DNA of 64,000 nt from Alcanivoracaceae bacterium (GCA_023146255.1 JAGLCJ010000003.1:1-64000); one strand, 5' to 3'; positions 1 to 8,433 are shown, counted from the first letter of the stretch. A program made the numbers and translations. Notes: generated by a model not told the origin, from the letters alone.

Positions 1-1349
1 ATCCACCAGGTGGCATAGGTCGAGAACTTGTAACCGCGACGGTATTCGAACTTGTCTACGGCTTTCATCAGGCCGATATTGCCTTCCTGAATCAGGTCGA
101 GGAACTGCAGTCCACGGTTGGTGTATTTCTTCGCAATCGAGATCACCAGACGCAGGTTGGCCTCGACCATTTCTTTCTTGGCGCGACGGGCCTTGGCCTC
201 GCCGATGGAGACGCGGCGGTTGATTTCCTTGATTTCGGAAATCGACATGCCGAACTTTTCTTCCATCTGCTGGACACGGCGCTGGGCGCGTTCGATGTCA
301 TCACGAACGGCTTTCAGGCTGTCTGCCCAGGCCTTCGATTTCTTGCTGCTGGTGACGTCGTCGATCCACTTCAGGTTCGATTCATTGCCCGGGAAGGTGG
401 CAATGAAGTCAGCGCGCGGCATGCGACCACGCTTGACCGCGGTGAGCATGATTTCCTTTTCCATCTTGCGCACACTGTCCAGATTGTCGCGGACATGACG
501 CAACAGCTCGTCATAAATGCGCGGCACCAGCTTGAACAGGGTGAAGTGTTCGGCCATCGCTTCCAGCGCCTTGGCGCTGCTGTTGTGATCGCGACCGTTG
601 CGCTTCAGCGATTTCTGCAGCTTGTCGAGACGGCTTTTCAGTTCGTTGAAACGCTCGGCAGCCAGCACCGGGTCGAGGCTGCCATCATCTTCATCCGAGT
701 CATCGTCGCTGTCGGAATCGTCGTCGTCACTTTCTTCTGCGGCAGCCTTGGCTTTGGCTTTGGCGGCAAACGACGGCTCATCGCTGTTGTTATTGTTGCC
801 GGTGGTGGTGGCAGCGGCGCCGTCATCATTCGGATCAAGATAGCCGGCGATGATATCGGACAGCCGGCGTTCCTCGGTGGCGACTCTGTCAAACTCGGCG
901 ACCACAGCGTCCACCGATCCCGGCCAGAACGCCATCGCATGCATGACTTCGCGGATGCCTTCCTCGATTCGCTTGGCGATTTCGATTTCGCCTTCGCGGG
1001 TAAGCAGCTCGACGGTGCCCATCTCGCGCATGTACATGCGCACCGGGTCGGTGGTGCGGCCCGGCTCGCTTTCCACGGCAGCCAGCACGGCGGCAGCTTC
1101 TTCGGCAGCGACTTCGTCACCGCTGTCCGGACTTTCGTCCATCAGCAACTGTTCGGCATCGGAGGCCTTTTCCACCACCGGGATGCCCATGTCGTTGATC
1201 ATCTGGATGATGTCTTCGACCTGGTCGGTATCGGTAATCGAATCCGGCAGATGGTCGTTCACTTCGGCATAGGTCAGGTAGCCCTGTTCCTTGCCAAGGG
1301 TGATCAACAGTTTCAGCTGGGATTGTTGCTGCTCTTTCTCGGATGCCAT
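1..1349 (-). CDS. rpoD: RNA polymerase primary sigma factor RpoD (3' part outside window)
   Basis: Housekeeping sigma-70 that directs core RNA polymerase to -35/-10 promoters. I translated it from the ATG at 1349; it opens MASEKEQQQSQLKLL and continues with GYLTYAEVNDHLPDSI, the region 1.1 fold. A very acidic stretch of alternating D and S lies around 670-740, in the non-conserved spacer after region 1.2. The window edge cuts it just after KFEYRRGYKFSTYATWW, the region 2.3/2.4 core that melts and reads the -10 element. About 449 residues are visible, so regions 3 and 4 are missing only because of the window boundary. It is last in rpsU-yqeY-dnaG-rpoD. Confidence 0.97.
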   Translation of the reverse strand, partial: MASEKEQQQSQLKLLITLGKEQGYLTYAEVNDHLPDSITDTDQVEDIIQMINDMGIPVVEKASDAEQLLMDESPDSGDEVAAEEAAAVLAAVESEPGRTTDPVRMYMREMGTVELLTREGEIEIAKRIEEGIREVMHAMAFWPGSVDAVVAEFDRVATEERRLSDIIAGYLDPNDDGAAATTTGNNNNSDEPSFAAKAKAKAAAEESDDDDSDSDDDSDEDDGSLDPVLAAERFNELKSRLDKLQKSLKRNGRDHNSSAKALEAMAEHFTLFKLVPRIYDELLRHVRDNLDSVRKMEKEIMLTAVKRGRMPRADFIATFPGNESNLKWIDDVTSSKKSKAWADSLKAVRDDIERAQRRVQQMEEKFGMSISEIKEINRRVSIGEAKARRAKKEMVEANLRLVISIAKKYTNRGLQFLDLIQEGNIGLMKAVDKFEYRRGYKFSTYATWW

Positions 1350-1433
1350 GAATTATGCCTGTGAGAACAGAGGGGTGGCAGCACTGACCTCGGGGCCAGA
1401 GAGCCGTTCCCCTCGGGGTGCTGAAAACCGCGC

Positions 1434-1463
1434 ATTATAGGCGGGAATGGGCTTTGCTGCCAG
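1434..1463 (-). promoter_or_regulatory. Probable sigma-70 promoter for rpoD
   Basis: On the minus strand a perfect TATAAT -10 box (1439-1434) lies 18 bases after CTGGCA (1463-1458, 4 of 6 to TTGACA). It sits about 85 bases upstream of the rpoD start, between dnaG and rpoD, so rpoD may be transcribed on its own as well as by read-through from dnaG. Confidence 0.5.
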
Positions 1464-1475
1464 CGGGGCGTCGGA

Positions 1476-3353
1476 TCAGTCGAGTCGGCGGCGCTGGTGC
1501 TGTCTGGCGTCGGACAACTGTCGGCTCAGCGCGGCCAGCCGGTGAATATCCGGCTCTGCGGCATGGCGGGCCTGATCCAGCGACCATTCCAGCCAGCGGA
1601 TTTCCAGTTCGGTGACGCCGCCGCGCCAGTCATTCAGGGCCGCTTCCTCGCTGGCCGGCACCTGTTCGGACTGGCGGATCACTTCGGCAATCAGCTCGCC
1701 CTGATCCATCGCCATCAGCCCGCCCAGCAGGGCCGGGCCGGGCAGGTCCGGCTGTTCGGTGAGGAGGTCGATGACCTGCACCAGCACGTCCATCTGCGGT
1801 TCTTCCAGCTCTTCAACCCCGGCCGGCAGCGGGCAGTCCTTCAGCACGCCCGGGTGCTGGATCAGGATCAGCAGCAGCCGCTCCACCAGCGACAGACGCA
1901 GGCGTCGCTCCGGCGCGGCACGCTGCGGGCTCCGGCCGCGCTGGGGCGGACGGGTTTCCGGGTAGGCCGGCTCGGCATCGAGCCAGGCCGGCGGGCCATC
2001 ATGGTCCGGTGGTTCCTGGGGCGTCGTCGCGCGACTGGCGGGCTCCGGGTCGCTGGCCAGCATTGCCAGCTCGGATTCATCCAGCCGGGTCAGGCTGGCC
2101 AGCTCCTTGCGCAGCAGGCTGCGGTAGAACTCGCCGCGTGGCAGCCGAATCAGGGGGAGCGCCAATCGCGCCAGCCGGGCGCGGCCGTCGACGCTGTTGA
2201 CGTTGAGGCCTTCCGACAGGTGCTTGAACAGGTATTCGGCCAGTCCCGGTGCTTCCGCCGCCATGGCCAGCAGGGCTTCGCGGCCCTGTTGGCGCACCAG
2301 CGTATCCGGGTCCTCGCCATCGGGCAGGAACAGGAAGCGGGCCTGTTTGCCGTCTTCCAGCACCGGCAGGGTGTTCTCCAGCGCCCGCCAGGCGGCGCGC
2401 CGACCGGCCTCGTCGCCGTCGAAGCAGAACACCACTTCGTCAACCTGCTTGAACAGCTTTTCCGCATGCTCGCCGGTGGTGGCGGTGCCGAGCGTGGCCA
2501 CCGCATTGGCAATGCCATGCTGCGCCAGTGCGATCACGTCCATGTAGCCTTCCACCACGAACAGCTGGTTGTGCTTGTCGCGGCTCTGTTTCCATTCCCA
2601 CAGGCCGTACAGTTCGCGGCCCTTGTGGAATACCGGGGTTTCCGGCGAGTTCAGGTATTTCGGTTTGCCATCGCCCAGCACCCGGCCGCCAAAGCCGATG
2701 GTGCGGCCGCGGCCATCGCGGATCGGGAACATGATCCGGTCGCGGAATTTATCGTAGACCCGGCCGGTGTCTTCGCGGCGCACCAGCAGGCCGGCTTCCT
2801 CGGCCCGCTGCAGGCCGGTCTGGTCGAGCGACAGGGCGGTCATCAGGTTGTCGAACCCGGGTGGGGCGAAACCGACGCCATAGCGGGCGGCGATCTCGCC
2901 ACTGAGGCCGCGGCCTTTCAGATAATCGACGGCGACCTTGCGCTCTGGCGCGCTTTTCAGTTGCTGGCGGAAAAACAGGTCGGCGCGGTTGAGCAGGTCG
3001 TAGGTTTGCTGCAGGGCGCTTTTTTGCGCGGCGCTCTGCTGTGGCCGGTTGTCTTCTTCGCGCGGCACTTCCACGCCGGCGCGATCGGCCAGTTGCTTGA
3101 CCGCTTCCGGGAACGACAGCCGTTCGTATTCCATCAGGAACCCGACCGCATTGCCGGTGGCGCCGCAGCCGAAGCAGTAATAGAACTGCTTGTCCGGTGC
3201 GACGGTGAAAGACGGCGATTTTTCCTGGTGGAACGGGCAGCAGGCCATGTAGTTGCGGCCGGCTTTTTTCAGCGGCACCCGGGCATTGATCAGCTCCACC
3301 ACGTCAGTACGGGCGAGCAGGTCCTGCACAAAATTGTCCGGTATCCGGGCCAT
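1476..3353 (-). CDS. dnaG: DNA primase DnaG
   Basis: Makes RNA primers at the replication fork for DNA polymerase III. The 625-residue protein starts MARIPDNFVQDLLARTDVVE. Its N-terminal CHC2 zinc finger shows CPFH followed by YYCFGCG. A TOPRIM catalytic domain is seen in VEGYMDVIAL and FCFDGDEAGRRAAW, whose E and DxD residues bind Mg2+. The C-terminal third fits the DnaB-helicase-interacting region. An open frame runs further upstream to 3644, but it crosses the inverted-repeat block and the family start is at 3353. It lies between yqeY and rpoD in the conserved macromolecular synthesis cluster. Confidence 0.96.
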   Translation of the reverse strand: MARIPDNFVQDLLARTDVVELINARVPLKKAGRNYMACCPFHQEKSPSFTVAPDKQFYYCFGCGATGNAVGFLMEYERLSFPEAVKQLADRAGVEVPREEDNRPQQSAAQKSALQQTYDLLNRADLFFRQQLKSAPERKVAVDYLKGRGLSGEIAARYGVGFAPPGFDNLMTALSLDQTGLQRAEEAGLLVRREDTGRVYDKFRDRIMFPIRDGRGRTIGFGGRVLGDGKPKYLNSPETPVFHKGRELYGLWEWKQSRDKHNQLFVVEGYMDVIALAQHGIANAVATLGTATTGEHAEKLFKQVDEVVFCFDGDEAGRRAAWRALENTLPVLEDGKQARFLFLPDGEDPDTLVRQQGREALLAMAAEAPGLAEYLFKHLSEGLNVNSVDGRARLARLALPLIRLPRGEFYRSLLRKELASLTRLDESELAMLASDPEPASRATTPQEPPDHDGPPAWLDAEPAYPETRPPQRGRSPQRAAPERRLRLSLVERLLLILIQHPGVLKDCPLPAGVEELEEPQMDVLVQVIDLLTEQPDLPGPALLGGLMAMDQGELIAEVIRQSEQVPASEEAALNDWRGGVTELEIRWLEWSLDQARHAAEPDIHRLAALSRQLSDARQHQRRRLD

Positions 3354-3450
3354 GGGGTGTCGGGTGTGGTGATCGAAGCGGCAGTGTAACCGAAGTCGTC
3401 TCTTGTAGGAGCAGACCATCAGGTGCTTTGGTGTGGCAGTGAACTTCTCC

Positions 3451-3564
3451 GGCAGTTTGCGTTGCAGGCTGTTGCCGGGACCCGCCGTGAACCCATCCAT
3501 GGGGGCTTGGGTTCGGCATCCCTGCCTCACACAGTCCCGGCAACAGCCTGCAACGCAAACTGCC
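3451..3564. repeat. Inverted-repeat element A (31-bp perfect arms)
   Basis: The arm at 3451-3481 (starting GGCAGTTTGCG, ending TTGCCGGGAC) is the exact reverse complement of 3534-3564, so a 31-bp perfect stem encloses a 52-base loop. The loop carries CGTGAACCCATCCATGGG, then GGCTTGGGTTCGG, and ends CTGCCTCACACA. The same core occurs in inverted orientation in element B. The arms are too long and the loop too large for an ordinary terminator, and no T-tract follows. Confidence 0.85.
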
Positions 3565-3630
3565 TCGCATCTGTCTGTTTCGACAGGCATCAGGTTTGAT
3601 CGTGATTGGGTGTTAAGAAGCTCAATGATA

Positions 3631-3812
3631 GACCAGAGCGCCATTCAGGCTTTTCCGGAACCGTGTGAGCAGGGGTGAGGCAAACGTGTTGCGAAGCGCT
3701 GCTTCGCGTGCAGCCGAACGCCCGGCAGGGCCGGCCCCCGAAGGGGCCGAACCCGAGCCCCCATGGATGGGTTTACGGCGTGTTCCGGAAAAGCCTGAAT
3801 GGTGCTCTGGTC
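3631..3812. repeat. Inverted-repeat element B (30-bp arms, 29/30 matched)
   Basis: Bases 3631-3660 (GACCAGAGCGCC through TTTTCCGGAA) pair with 3783-3812 with one mismatch, around a 122-base interior. Read on the minus strand the interior begins ACGCCGTAAACCCATCC, continues GGGGGCTCGGGTTCGG and ends CCTGCTCACACGG, matching element A at both ends. Between them are extra hairpins of the CCCCTTCGGGGG and GCGAAGCAGCGCTTCGC type. The inner arm CAGGCTTTTCCGGAAC resembles element A's CAGGCTGTTGCCGGGAC. The two elements are divergent copies of one family, in opposite orientation. Confidence 0.8.
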
Positions 3813-3878
3813 GGGATGTTCACCACGATGCCGCTTACGGAGCGGAGGCGTTCACCGCGACAGCGGGGAAAAGAGTGA

Positions 3879-4325
3879 TCAGACCAACCGCTGCTTGACC
3901 AGGCCACTGACAGCGCCAAGATCAGCCCGGCCCTGCAGTTGCGGTTTGAGGATGGCCATGACCTTGCCCATGGCCTGCATGCCGGTCTCGCCAACCTGGG
4001 CGATGGCAGCATCAATGGCGGCGTTGATCTCGTCCTGGGACAGGGCGGCGGGCATGAACTCGCGCAGGATCGCGGCTTCAATGTCTTCCTTGTCGGAAAG
4101 ATCGGTGCGGCCGGCATCACGGAACTGGGTGCTGGCGTCAATGCGCTGCTTGATCTGCTTGTCGAGGATGGCGAGCACGCGGGCGTCATCGAGCTCAATG
4201 CGCTCGTCGACTTCGACCTGCTTCAGAGACGCCAAAGCCATGCGGATTACGGTCAGCCGGTGCTGATCCTTGGCCCGCATGGCCTCTTTCATCGCGTTGG
4301 TCAGCTGATCTTTCAGGGCGCTCAT
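3879..4325 (-). CDS. yqeY: GatB/YqeY domain protein
   Basis: A 148-residue stand-alone YqeY protein, related to the C-terminal tail domain of the GatB subunit of tRNA amidotransferase. Family hallmarks visible are the start MSALKDQLTNAMKEAMRAKD, the segment RLTVIRMALASLKQVEVDER, and a helical C-terminus with GKVMAILKPQLQGRADLGAVS. Its cellular role is not settled. It lies between rpsU and dnaG on the same strand, a common place for yqeY in proteobacteria. The stop is followed directly by the repeat-filled gap that separates it from dnaG. Confidence 0.92.
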   Translation of the reverse strand: MSALKDQLTNAMKEAMRAKDQHRLTVIRMALASLKQVEVDERIELDDARVLAILDKQIKQRIDASTQFRDAGRTDLSDKEDIEAAILREFMPAALSQDEINAAIDAAIAQVGETGMQAMGKVMAILKPQLQGRADLGAVSGLVKQRLV

Positions 4326-4387
4326 GGCTCGTTCCCGACGCTCAAGGCTGTTCCTTGAGGACGCTCATTGGCCGCTGGTAGCGGGGA

Positions 4388-4603
4388 TCAGTACAGACGC
4401 TTGCGGTTCAGTTGCTCGCGCTGGAGCTTCTTCTGGTGGCGCTTGACCGCGGCAGCAGCCTTACGCTTGCGCTCCTGGGTCGGCTTCTCGTAGAACTCGC
4501 GACGACGTACTTCAGCCAGAACACCGGCTTTTTCACAGGAACGCTTGAAACGACGCAGGGCGACGTCAAACGGTTCGCCTTCTTTGACTTTCACTTGCGG
4601 CAT
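4388..4603 (-). CDS. rpsU: 30S ribosomal protein S21
   Basis: Small basic protein of the 30S subunit that helps mRNA base-pairing with 16S rRNA at initiation. The 71-residue product begins MPQVKVKEGEPFDVALRRF and ends in the basic tail QLNRKRLY. The ATG at 4603 is chosen over an in-frame TTG two codons upstream because GGAAGGTG lies at proper distance before the ATG and the family begins MP(Q/V)VKV. It heads the rpsU-yqeY-dnaG-rpoD cluster and is divergent from tsaD. Confidence 0.97.
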   Translation of the reverse strand: MPQVKVKEGEPFDVALRRFKRSCEKAGVLAEVRRREFYEKPTQERKRKAAAAVKRHQKKLQREQLNRKRLY

Positions 4604-4671
4604 GCGCAATCACCTTCCAAAGGGTACTTGAATATGTGCCGACACCACCGGGTACCGGCAAAGAGGCGCGC

Positions 4672-4699
4672 ATTCTACCCGAGCGCAACAGGAATGCAA
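4672..4699 (-). promoter_or_regulatory. Probable sigma-70 promoter for rpsU
   Basis: On the minus strand TTGCAT (4699-4694) and TAGAAT (4677-4672) are separated by 16 bases, each close to the -35/-10 consensus. They lie about 70 bases upstream of the rpsU ATG in the divergent rpsU/tsaD region. Confidence 0.55.
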
Positions 4700-4803
4700 A
4701 CAGCGGAAACGACCGCCGGGCGGGGCGGCACTCTGTATGGGGGCGGCAAACCCGGCTATCCTTGCCGGCCAATCCACCCCGACGGCAGGCCGCCCACCCG
4801 ATC

Positions 4804-5838
4804 ATGATCATTCTTGGCATTGAAACCAGCTGTGACGAGACCGGCATCGCCCTGTATGACACCGACCGGGGCCTGCTCGGTCAGGCCCTGTTCAGCCAGG
4901 TCGAGCTGCACGCCCTGTATGGCGGCGTGGTGCCGGAGCTGGCCAGCCGTGACCATGTCCGCCGGGTGCTGCCGCTGATCCGTCAGGTGCTGGAGCAGGC
5001 TGGTGTGGTCGCCGGGCAGATTGATGGTGTCGCCTACACCGCTGGCCCGGGGCTGGCCGGGGCCCTGCTGGTGGGCGCCTCCACCGCCCGGGCGCTGGCG
5101 TTTGGTTGGGGCGTGCCGGCGCTGCCGGTGCACCATATGGAAGGCCATCTGCTGGCGCCGCTACTGGAGGAGGGCGGGCCGCAGTTTCCGTTTGTGGCGT
5201 TGCTGGTCAGCGGCGGCCACACCCTGCTGCTGGAAGCGAAGGCGCTGGGTGAGTACCTGCCGCTGGGCGAATCGGTCGATGACGCCGCCGGCGAAGCCTT
5301 CGACAAGGTCGCCAAGATGATGGGGCTGGGGTATCCGGGTGGTCCGCGAATTGCGGCGCTGGCAGAAAAAGGCAATCCGGCCCGCTTCACCTTCCCGCGG
5401 CCGATGACCGATCGCCCCGGTCTCGATTTCAGCTTTTCCGGTCTGAAAACCTTCGCCATGAATACCATGACCGCCTGTCGCGACACCGACGGCAATCTCG
5501 GCGAACAGGATATGGCCGACATCGCCCGCGCATTTGAAGATGCGGTGGTGGAAACGCTGGTGATCAAGTGTCGCCGGGCGATGCAACAGACCGGGCAGAA
5601 AACGCTGGTGATGGCCGGCGGCGTCAGTGCCAACAAGCGGCTGCGTGCGCGTCTTGCCGAAGCGCTCGGCGAAAAAAATGTCCGGGTGTTCTATCCGCGC
5701 CCGGAATACTGCACTGACAACGGCGCTATGATTGCCTTCGCCGGGGCGTTGCGGTTGGCTAAAGGCGAGAAGTCGGAAACGCTGAGTATCTCCGTTCGCC
5801 CACGTTGGCCGCTAGCAGAACTCCAGTCTCCGGTGTAG
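4804..5838 (+). CDS. tsaD: tRNA N6-threonylcarbamoyladenosine transferase subunit TsaD
   Basis: Catalytic subunit that transfers the threonylcarbamoyl group from TC-AMP to A37 of ANN-decoding tRNAs, together with TsaB and TsaE in the cytoplasm. It is 344 residues, the usual length. Landmarks are MIILGIETSCDETGIALYD at the N-terminus, the metal-binding HHMEGH motif, the ASKHA-fold nucleotide segment SGGHTLLL, and AGGVSANKRLR near the C-terminus. The ATG at 4804 matches the conserved start; the open frame to 4636 is non-conserved. A REP-like repeat begins on its stop codon. Confidence 0.97.
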   Translation: MIILGIETSCDETGIALYDTDRGLLGQALFSQVELHALYGGVVPELASRDHVRRVLPLIRQVLEQAGVVAGQIDGVAYTAGPGLAGALLVGASTARALAFGWGVPALPVHHMEGHLLAPLLEEGGPQFPFVALLVSGGHTLLLEAKALGEYLPLGESVDDAAGEAFDKVAKMMGLGYPGGPRIAALAEKGNPARFTFPRPMTDRPGLDFSFSGLKTFAMNTMTACRDTDGNLGEQDMADIARAFEDAVVETLVIKCRRAMQQTGQKTLVMAGGVSANKRLRARLAEALGEKNVRVFYPRPEYCTDNGAMIAFAGALRLAKGEKSETLSISVRPRWPLAELQSPV

Positions 5839-5890
5839 GAGCGGCTGATCAGCCGCGAAATCTTTTTCGCCGTCGATCGACGGCTCCTGC
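5835..5890. repeat. REP-like inverted pair (BIME-like) behind tsaD
   Basis: Two 24-base units face each other. The first reads GTAGGAGCGG then CTGATCAGCCGCGA; the second, in reverse orientation, reads GCAGGAGCCG then TCGATCGACGGCGA. Each is a head GNAGGAGC followed by an imperfect palindrome ending GCGA, the layout of Pseudomonas-type REP sequences. It overlaps the tsaD stop and lies between convergent genes. No REP-associated transposase is in the window. Confidence 0.75.
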
Positions 5891-5898
5891 AGATGCAT

Positions 5899-6495
5899 CT
5901 ATAGCTCGCCCATCGCCGGCTTGCCGCTGCGTCTGCTGTTCAGCCAGATGGCTGTCAGCACCGGCGCGCCGAGTAATGCTGCGATCAGTTGCACGATAAA
6001 ACTGCCTTCGGTTTTCTGGCCGCGCAGTCGTGCCAGCACGGCATCAGCGCTGTTGCCGGTCAGGTTGGCGAAATAGATGGCATGGATATAGGCCATGATT
6101 TCGCGTCGCTCGCCAGCATTGAAATGCTGCTGCAGTTTGTCCCGTGCCACTTTTGATGGCTGTCGCACGGTATCAGCGAAGTGTTTGCCAAACAGGATCG
6201 CAACAGCTTCGCGTTCGTCAACGCTCACGAGGTCGCGACCGAGCAGCATGCCGAGTGAATCCATATCGACACCGTTTTCCAGCGCCAGCCCGGTATGCAC
6301 CCAGCTGCAGTAACGGCAGTCGTTGACGCTGGTCACCGCAAGCATGATTTCCTCGCGCAGTGCCGGTGACAGGGAGGGTCGCAATAGCGCATGGGCCAGT
6401 GTCGGCAGGCTGATTCCTGCGGCGGCCAGCGAGAGGCCAAGCAGCGGCAGGGTAAAGGTGCGTTTGCGAAATACGGATGCCTGACTGTCGCTCAT
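5899..6495 (-). CDS. Carboxymuconolactone decarboxylase/AhpD-like protein
   Basis: A 198-residue protein with an AhpD-like alpha-helical core. The motif VNDCRYCSWVHTG gives the CxxC...H arrangement used by AhpD-type proteins for thiol peroxidase or disulfide chemistry. A hydrophobic stretch near residues 15-37 and another near the C-terminus (FIVQLIAALLGAPVLTAIWL) suggest membrane association. It starts within the stop of the GMC oxidoreductase gene (ATGA overlap), so the two are translationally coupled. The substrate is unknown; a redox partner of the oxidoreductase is a guess from context. Confidence 0.75.
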   Translation of the reverse strand: MSDSQASVFRKRTFTLPLLGLSLAAAGISLPTLAHALLRPSLSPALREEIMLAVTSVNDCRYCSWVHTGLALENGVDMDSLGMLLGRDLVSVDEREAVAILFGKHFADTVRQPSKVARDKLQQHFNAGERREIMAYIHAIYFANLTGNSADAVLARLRGQKTEGSFIVQLIAALLGAPVLTAIWLNSRRSGKPAMGEL

Positions 6496-7952
6496 GCGAC
6501 CTCCTGTTGTGATGATGACGATGAAGAAGACAGTTGCGCTGCGACGTGTCCGGCCCAGGCGGCAATGGTCATCGATGGCGGCACACCCGGTGCGGCGGGC
6601 AGGGCGCTGCCATCGGCAACAAACAGGCCGGGAATGTCATGCACTTCGCCGCGGGCACTAATGACGCTGCTTGCACTGTTCTGACCAAGCCGGACGCCGC
6701 CAAACGGATGCACGGTGATGGGTCTGCTGCGCAGGAAGTAAACTTTTTTTCCGCTCAGTGCGCTGATGCGATCAAAAGCGCGGTAGATATCGGCCAGTAC
6801 CGGGCTGTTCTGTTGCCGGTATTGCAGCGACAGTTTGCCATTTTGCCAGCGGGCGATACCGTCTGCGCTGTCGGCGCCCATGCCAACCAGTACCAGATCG
6901 CGCTTCAGTCTTGCCCGCAACGTCGGCGGCATGGGAATGCAATCAACGCCGTTCAGTCCATAGCGAGTCAGATCGGTGGCGTCATTATCCAGTGCGAAGC
7001 GGCCATGGCAGGGGGTGCCGAGTGAATAATCGCGCCCGCTTTCATTGCAGGCCCAGTAGGCTGGTACATCACCATTGCCACCGATGCCCAGGCCAAGCGC
7101 CGGCATGCCGTTCAGGCTGCCGCGGGCGCGGCTGGCAAACAGCAGCCGCAGGGTATTGAGTGTGCCGGCGGCAAGCACGACCCGCCGTGCCAGCAAGGTA
7201 TGCATGCGATTGTGTTTGTGATCCATCACGACCAGACGAAAACCCTGTTCGGTCTGACAGATATCCCGGACTTCATGGCGGTCGCGTACGTTCAGGCCGC
7301 GCTCAAGCAGCGGCAGTAGCAGGCGCTCGTCCAGTGTCACCTTGCTGTTGTCCTGGCTGCCGAAAAAACTGTTGTTGCTGAAGCTGCCGTCGCCGAAACG
7401 AAAGCCCATTTCCGGCTGGCGAACACCGGCCACATTCATCCATACCGGCCGCCGGCTGTCGGTAACGATATTATTTGGAATCAGCGCCGATGAGCTGGCG
7501 GCGGTGCGGCTGCCCATCTGCTTCAGTATCCAGTCGTAATGCGGCGCCAGCGATTCGCTGCAAACGTTGTCGTGATGACCGTTCCAGTAGCCATCGACGG
7601 GACGCACGTTCATTGCCGAATACACGTGCGAGCCACCGCCGACACCACTGCTGCAGAGCATGCTCAGCTGGCGATCATAGTGCAGATCAAACAGGCCATC
7701 GTGATGCAGATTGATTTGTCCGCCGGGTAGCCAGCTTGCCGAGACCCGTCGCAATGCGTGGCTGAAAAAATGCTTTCCTGCCGGTAGCGGTGCGCGCCCG
7801 GCAATGCTGGCGGCGCGAATGGCATCAGTGTCGCGCCACGGGCCGCGTTCCAGCAGGGTGACGCGGGCACCGGCGGCGACCAGTCGTGCCGCTAGAGTGG
7901 CGCCGCCAAAGCCGCTGCCTATAACAATGATGTCGTGTTGCTCAGCGGCCAT
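6492..7952 (-). CDS. GMC-family FAD oxidoreductase
   Basis: A 486-residue flavoprotein of the glucose-methanol-choline family, likely an alcohol or sterol/sugar dehydrogenase or oxidase. The dinucleotide-binding motif HDIIVIGSGFGGATLAARL lies at the N-terminus. The C-terminal GMC block contains TVHPFGGVRLG with the likely catalytic His, and ends DGSALPAAPGVPPSM. The ATG at 7952 follows a clear AAGGAG site; a longer open frame upstream belongs to the preceding gene in another frame. No signal peptide is seen. It is the middle gene of a three-gene cluster with an unknown protein and an AhpD-like protein. Substrate cannot be called. Confidence 0.88.
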   Translation of the reverse strand: MAAEQHDIIVIGSGFGGATLAARLVAAGARVTLLERGPWRDTDAIRAASIAGRAPLPAGKHFFSHALRRVSASWLPGGQINLHHDGLFDLHYDRQLSMLCSSGVGGGSHVYSAMNVRPVDGYWNGHHDNVCSESLAPHYDWILKQMGSRTAASSSALIPNNIVTDSRRPVWMNVAGVRQPEMGFRFGDGSFSNNSFFGSQDNSKVTLDERLLLPLLERGLNVRDRHEVRDICQTEQGFRLVVMDHKHNRMHTLLARRVVLAAGTLNTLRLLFASRARGSLNGMPALGLGIGGNGDVPAYWACNESGRDYSLGTPCHGRFALDNDATDLTRYGLNGVDCIPMPPTLRARLKRDLVLVGMGADSADGIARWQNGKLSLQYRQQNSPVLADIYRAFDRISALSGKKVYFLRSRPITVHPFGGVRLGQNSASSVISARGEVHDIPGLFVADGSALPAAPGVPPSMTIAAWAGHVAAQLSSSSSSSQQEVA

Positions 7953-8433
7953 GTTGTGCTCCTTGCAGGGTGAACCAGAGCAACGTGGTCTGGCCACGAT
8001 CGTTCTGCCAGAGCATGCGACACAGCCACTGCCCCTGACGCAGCTGTCGCGCCTCGCCGCGAATGGCTCGCAGCAGTGAGGGATTGCGATCGACGTTGTA
8101 ATCAAGCCACAGCGACGGTTGGCCATCCATGCCGTTCTGCTTGCCGATCCGGTAATGGCCCAGTGCCGGCCCATGCAGCCACAGCAAATGGTTGCTGCCC
8201 TGTTCGCCGTGGAAAGATTTGCCGCGCCACGGATTGATTGGCGTCGACAGCAGCTTGTAGATCGCTCCTGCCAGCGGGCGCGGCAATGCGCCCAGACCGC
8301 GAACGGCAAACAGTCTGCCGTGCAGATAGCCGCTCGGTGCTTCGCCCGCCGGCAAGGTCGAGAACAGCTCGGCCAGTTCGGCGTCGCGCCAGTCATTGAG
8401 GTGGGTGTGAGCGTTTGTTGCGAGTGAGGTCAT
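7942..8433 (-). CDS. Unknown protein preceding the GMC oxidoreductase
   Basis: A 163-residue protein that I do not recognise. It starts MTSLATNAHTHLNDWRDAEL at the ATG 8433, which is preceded by AGGAG; upstream in-frame ATGs lack such a site. Visible patterns are PSGYLHGRLFAVRG, NPWRGKSFHGEQG and a tryptophan-rich C-terminal half with LLWLHGPALGHYRI, suggesting a small beta-rich ligand-binding fold. There is no signal peptide or transmembrane segment. Its end overlaps the GMC gene by 11 bases, so the two are probably co-translated and functionally linked. Confidence 0.7.
   Translation of the reverse strand: MTSLATNAHTHLNDWRDAELAELFSTLPAGEAPSGYLHGRLFAVRGLGALPRPLAGAIYKLLSTPINPWRGKSFHGEQGSNHLLWLHGPALGHYRIGKQNGMDGQPSLWLDYNVDRNPSLLRAIRGEARQLRQGQWLCRMLWQNDRGQTTLLWFTLQGAQHGR

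Larger units (their letters stand above)
3354..3878. other. Long intergenic region with two repeat elements, no credible gene
   Basis: This 525-base gap between yqeY and dnaG is unusual for a normally compact cluster. Small open frames cross it on both strands but none has a family resemblance or ribosome-binding site. It is mostly filled by two long inverted-repeat elements (3451-3564 and 3631-3812) that share a core containing ACCCATCCATGGGGGCT. A solitary REP-like head, GTAGGAGC, lies near 3405 without its palindromic partner. Confidence 0.7.

Noticed and set aside
1497..3389. A 630-codon plus-strand open frame antisense to dnaG
   Set aside because: High-GC shadow of a real gene; no family resemblance, no ribosome-binding site, and the sense strand encodes a complete primase.
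3405..3423. Lone GTAGGAGC head resembling the REP units
   Set aside because: No palindrome follows it and no partner unit faces it, so it is not counted as a REP element.
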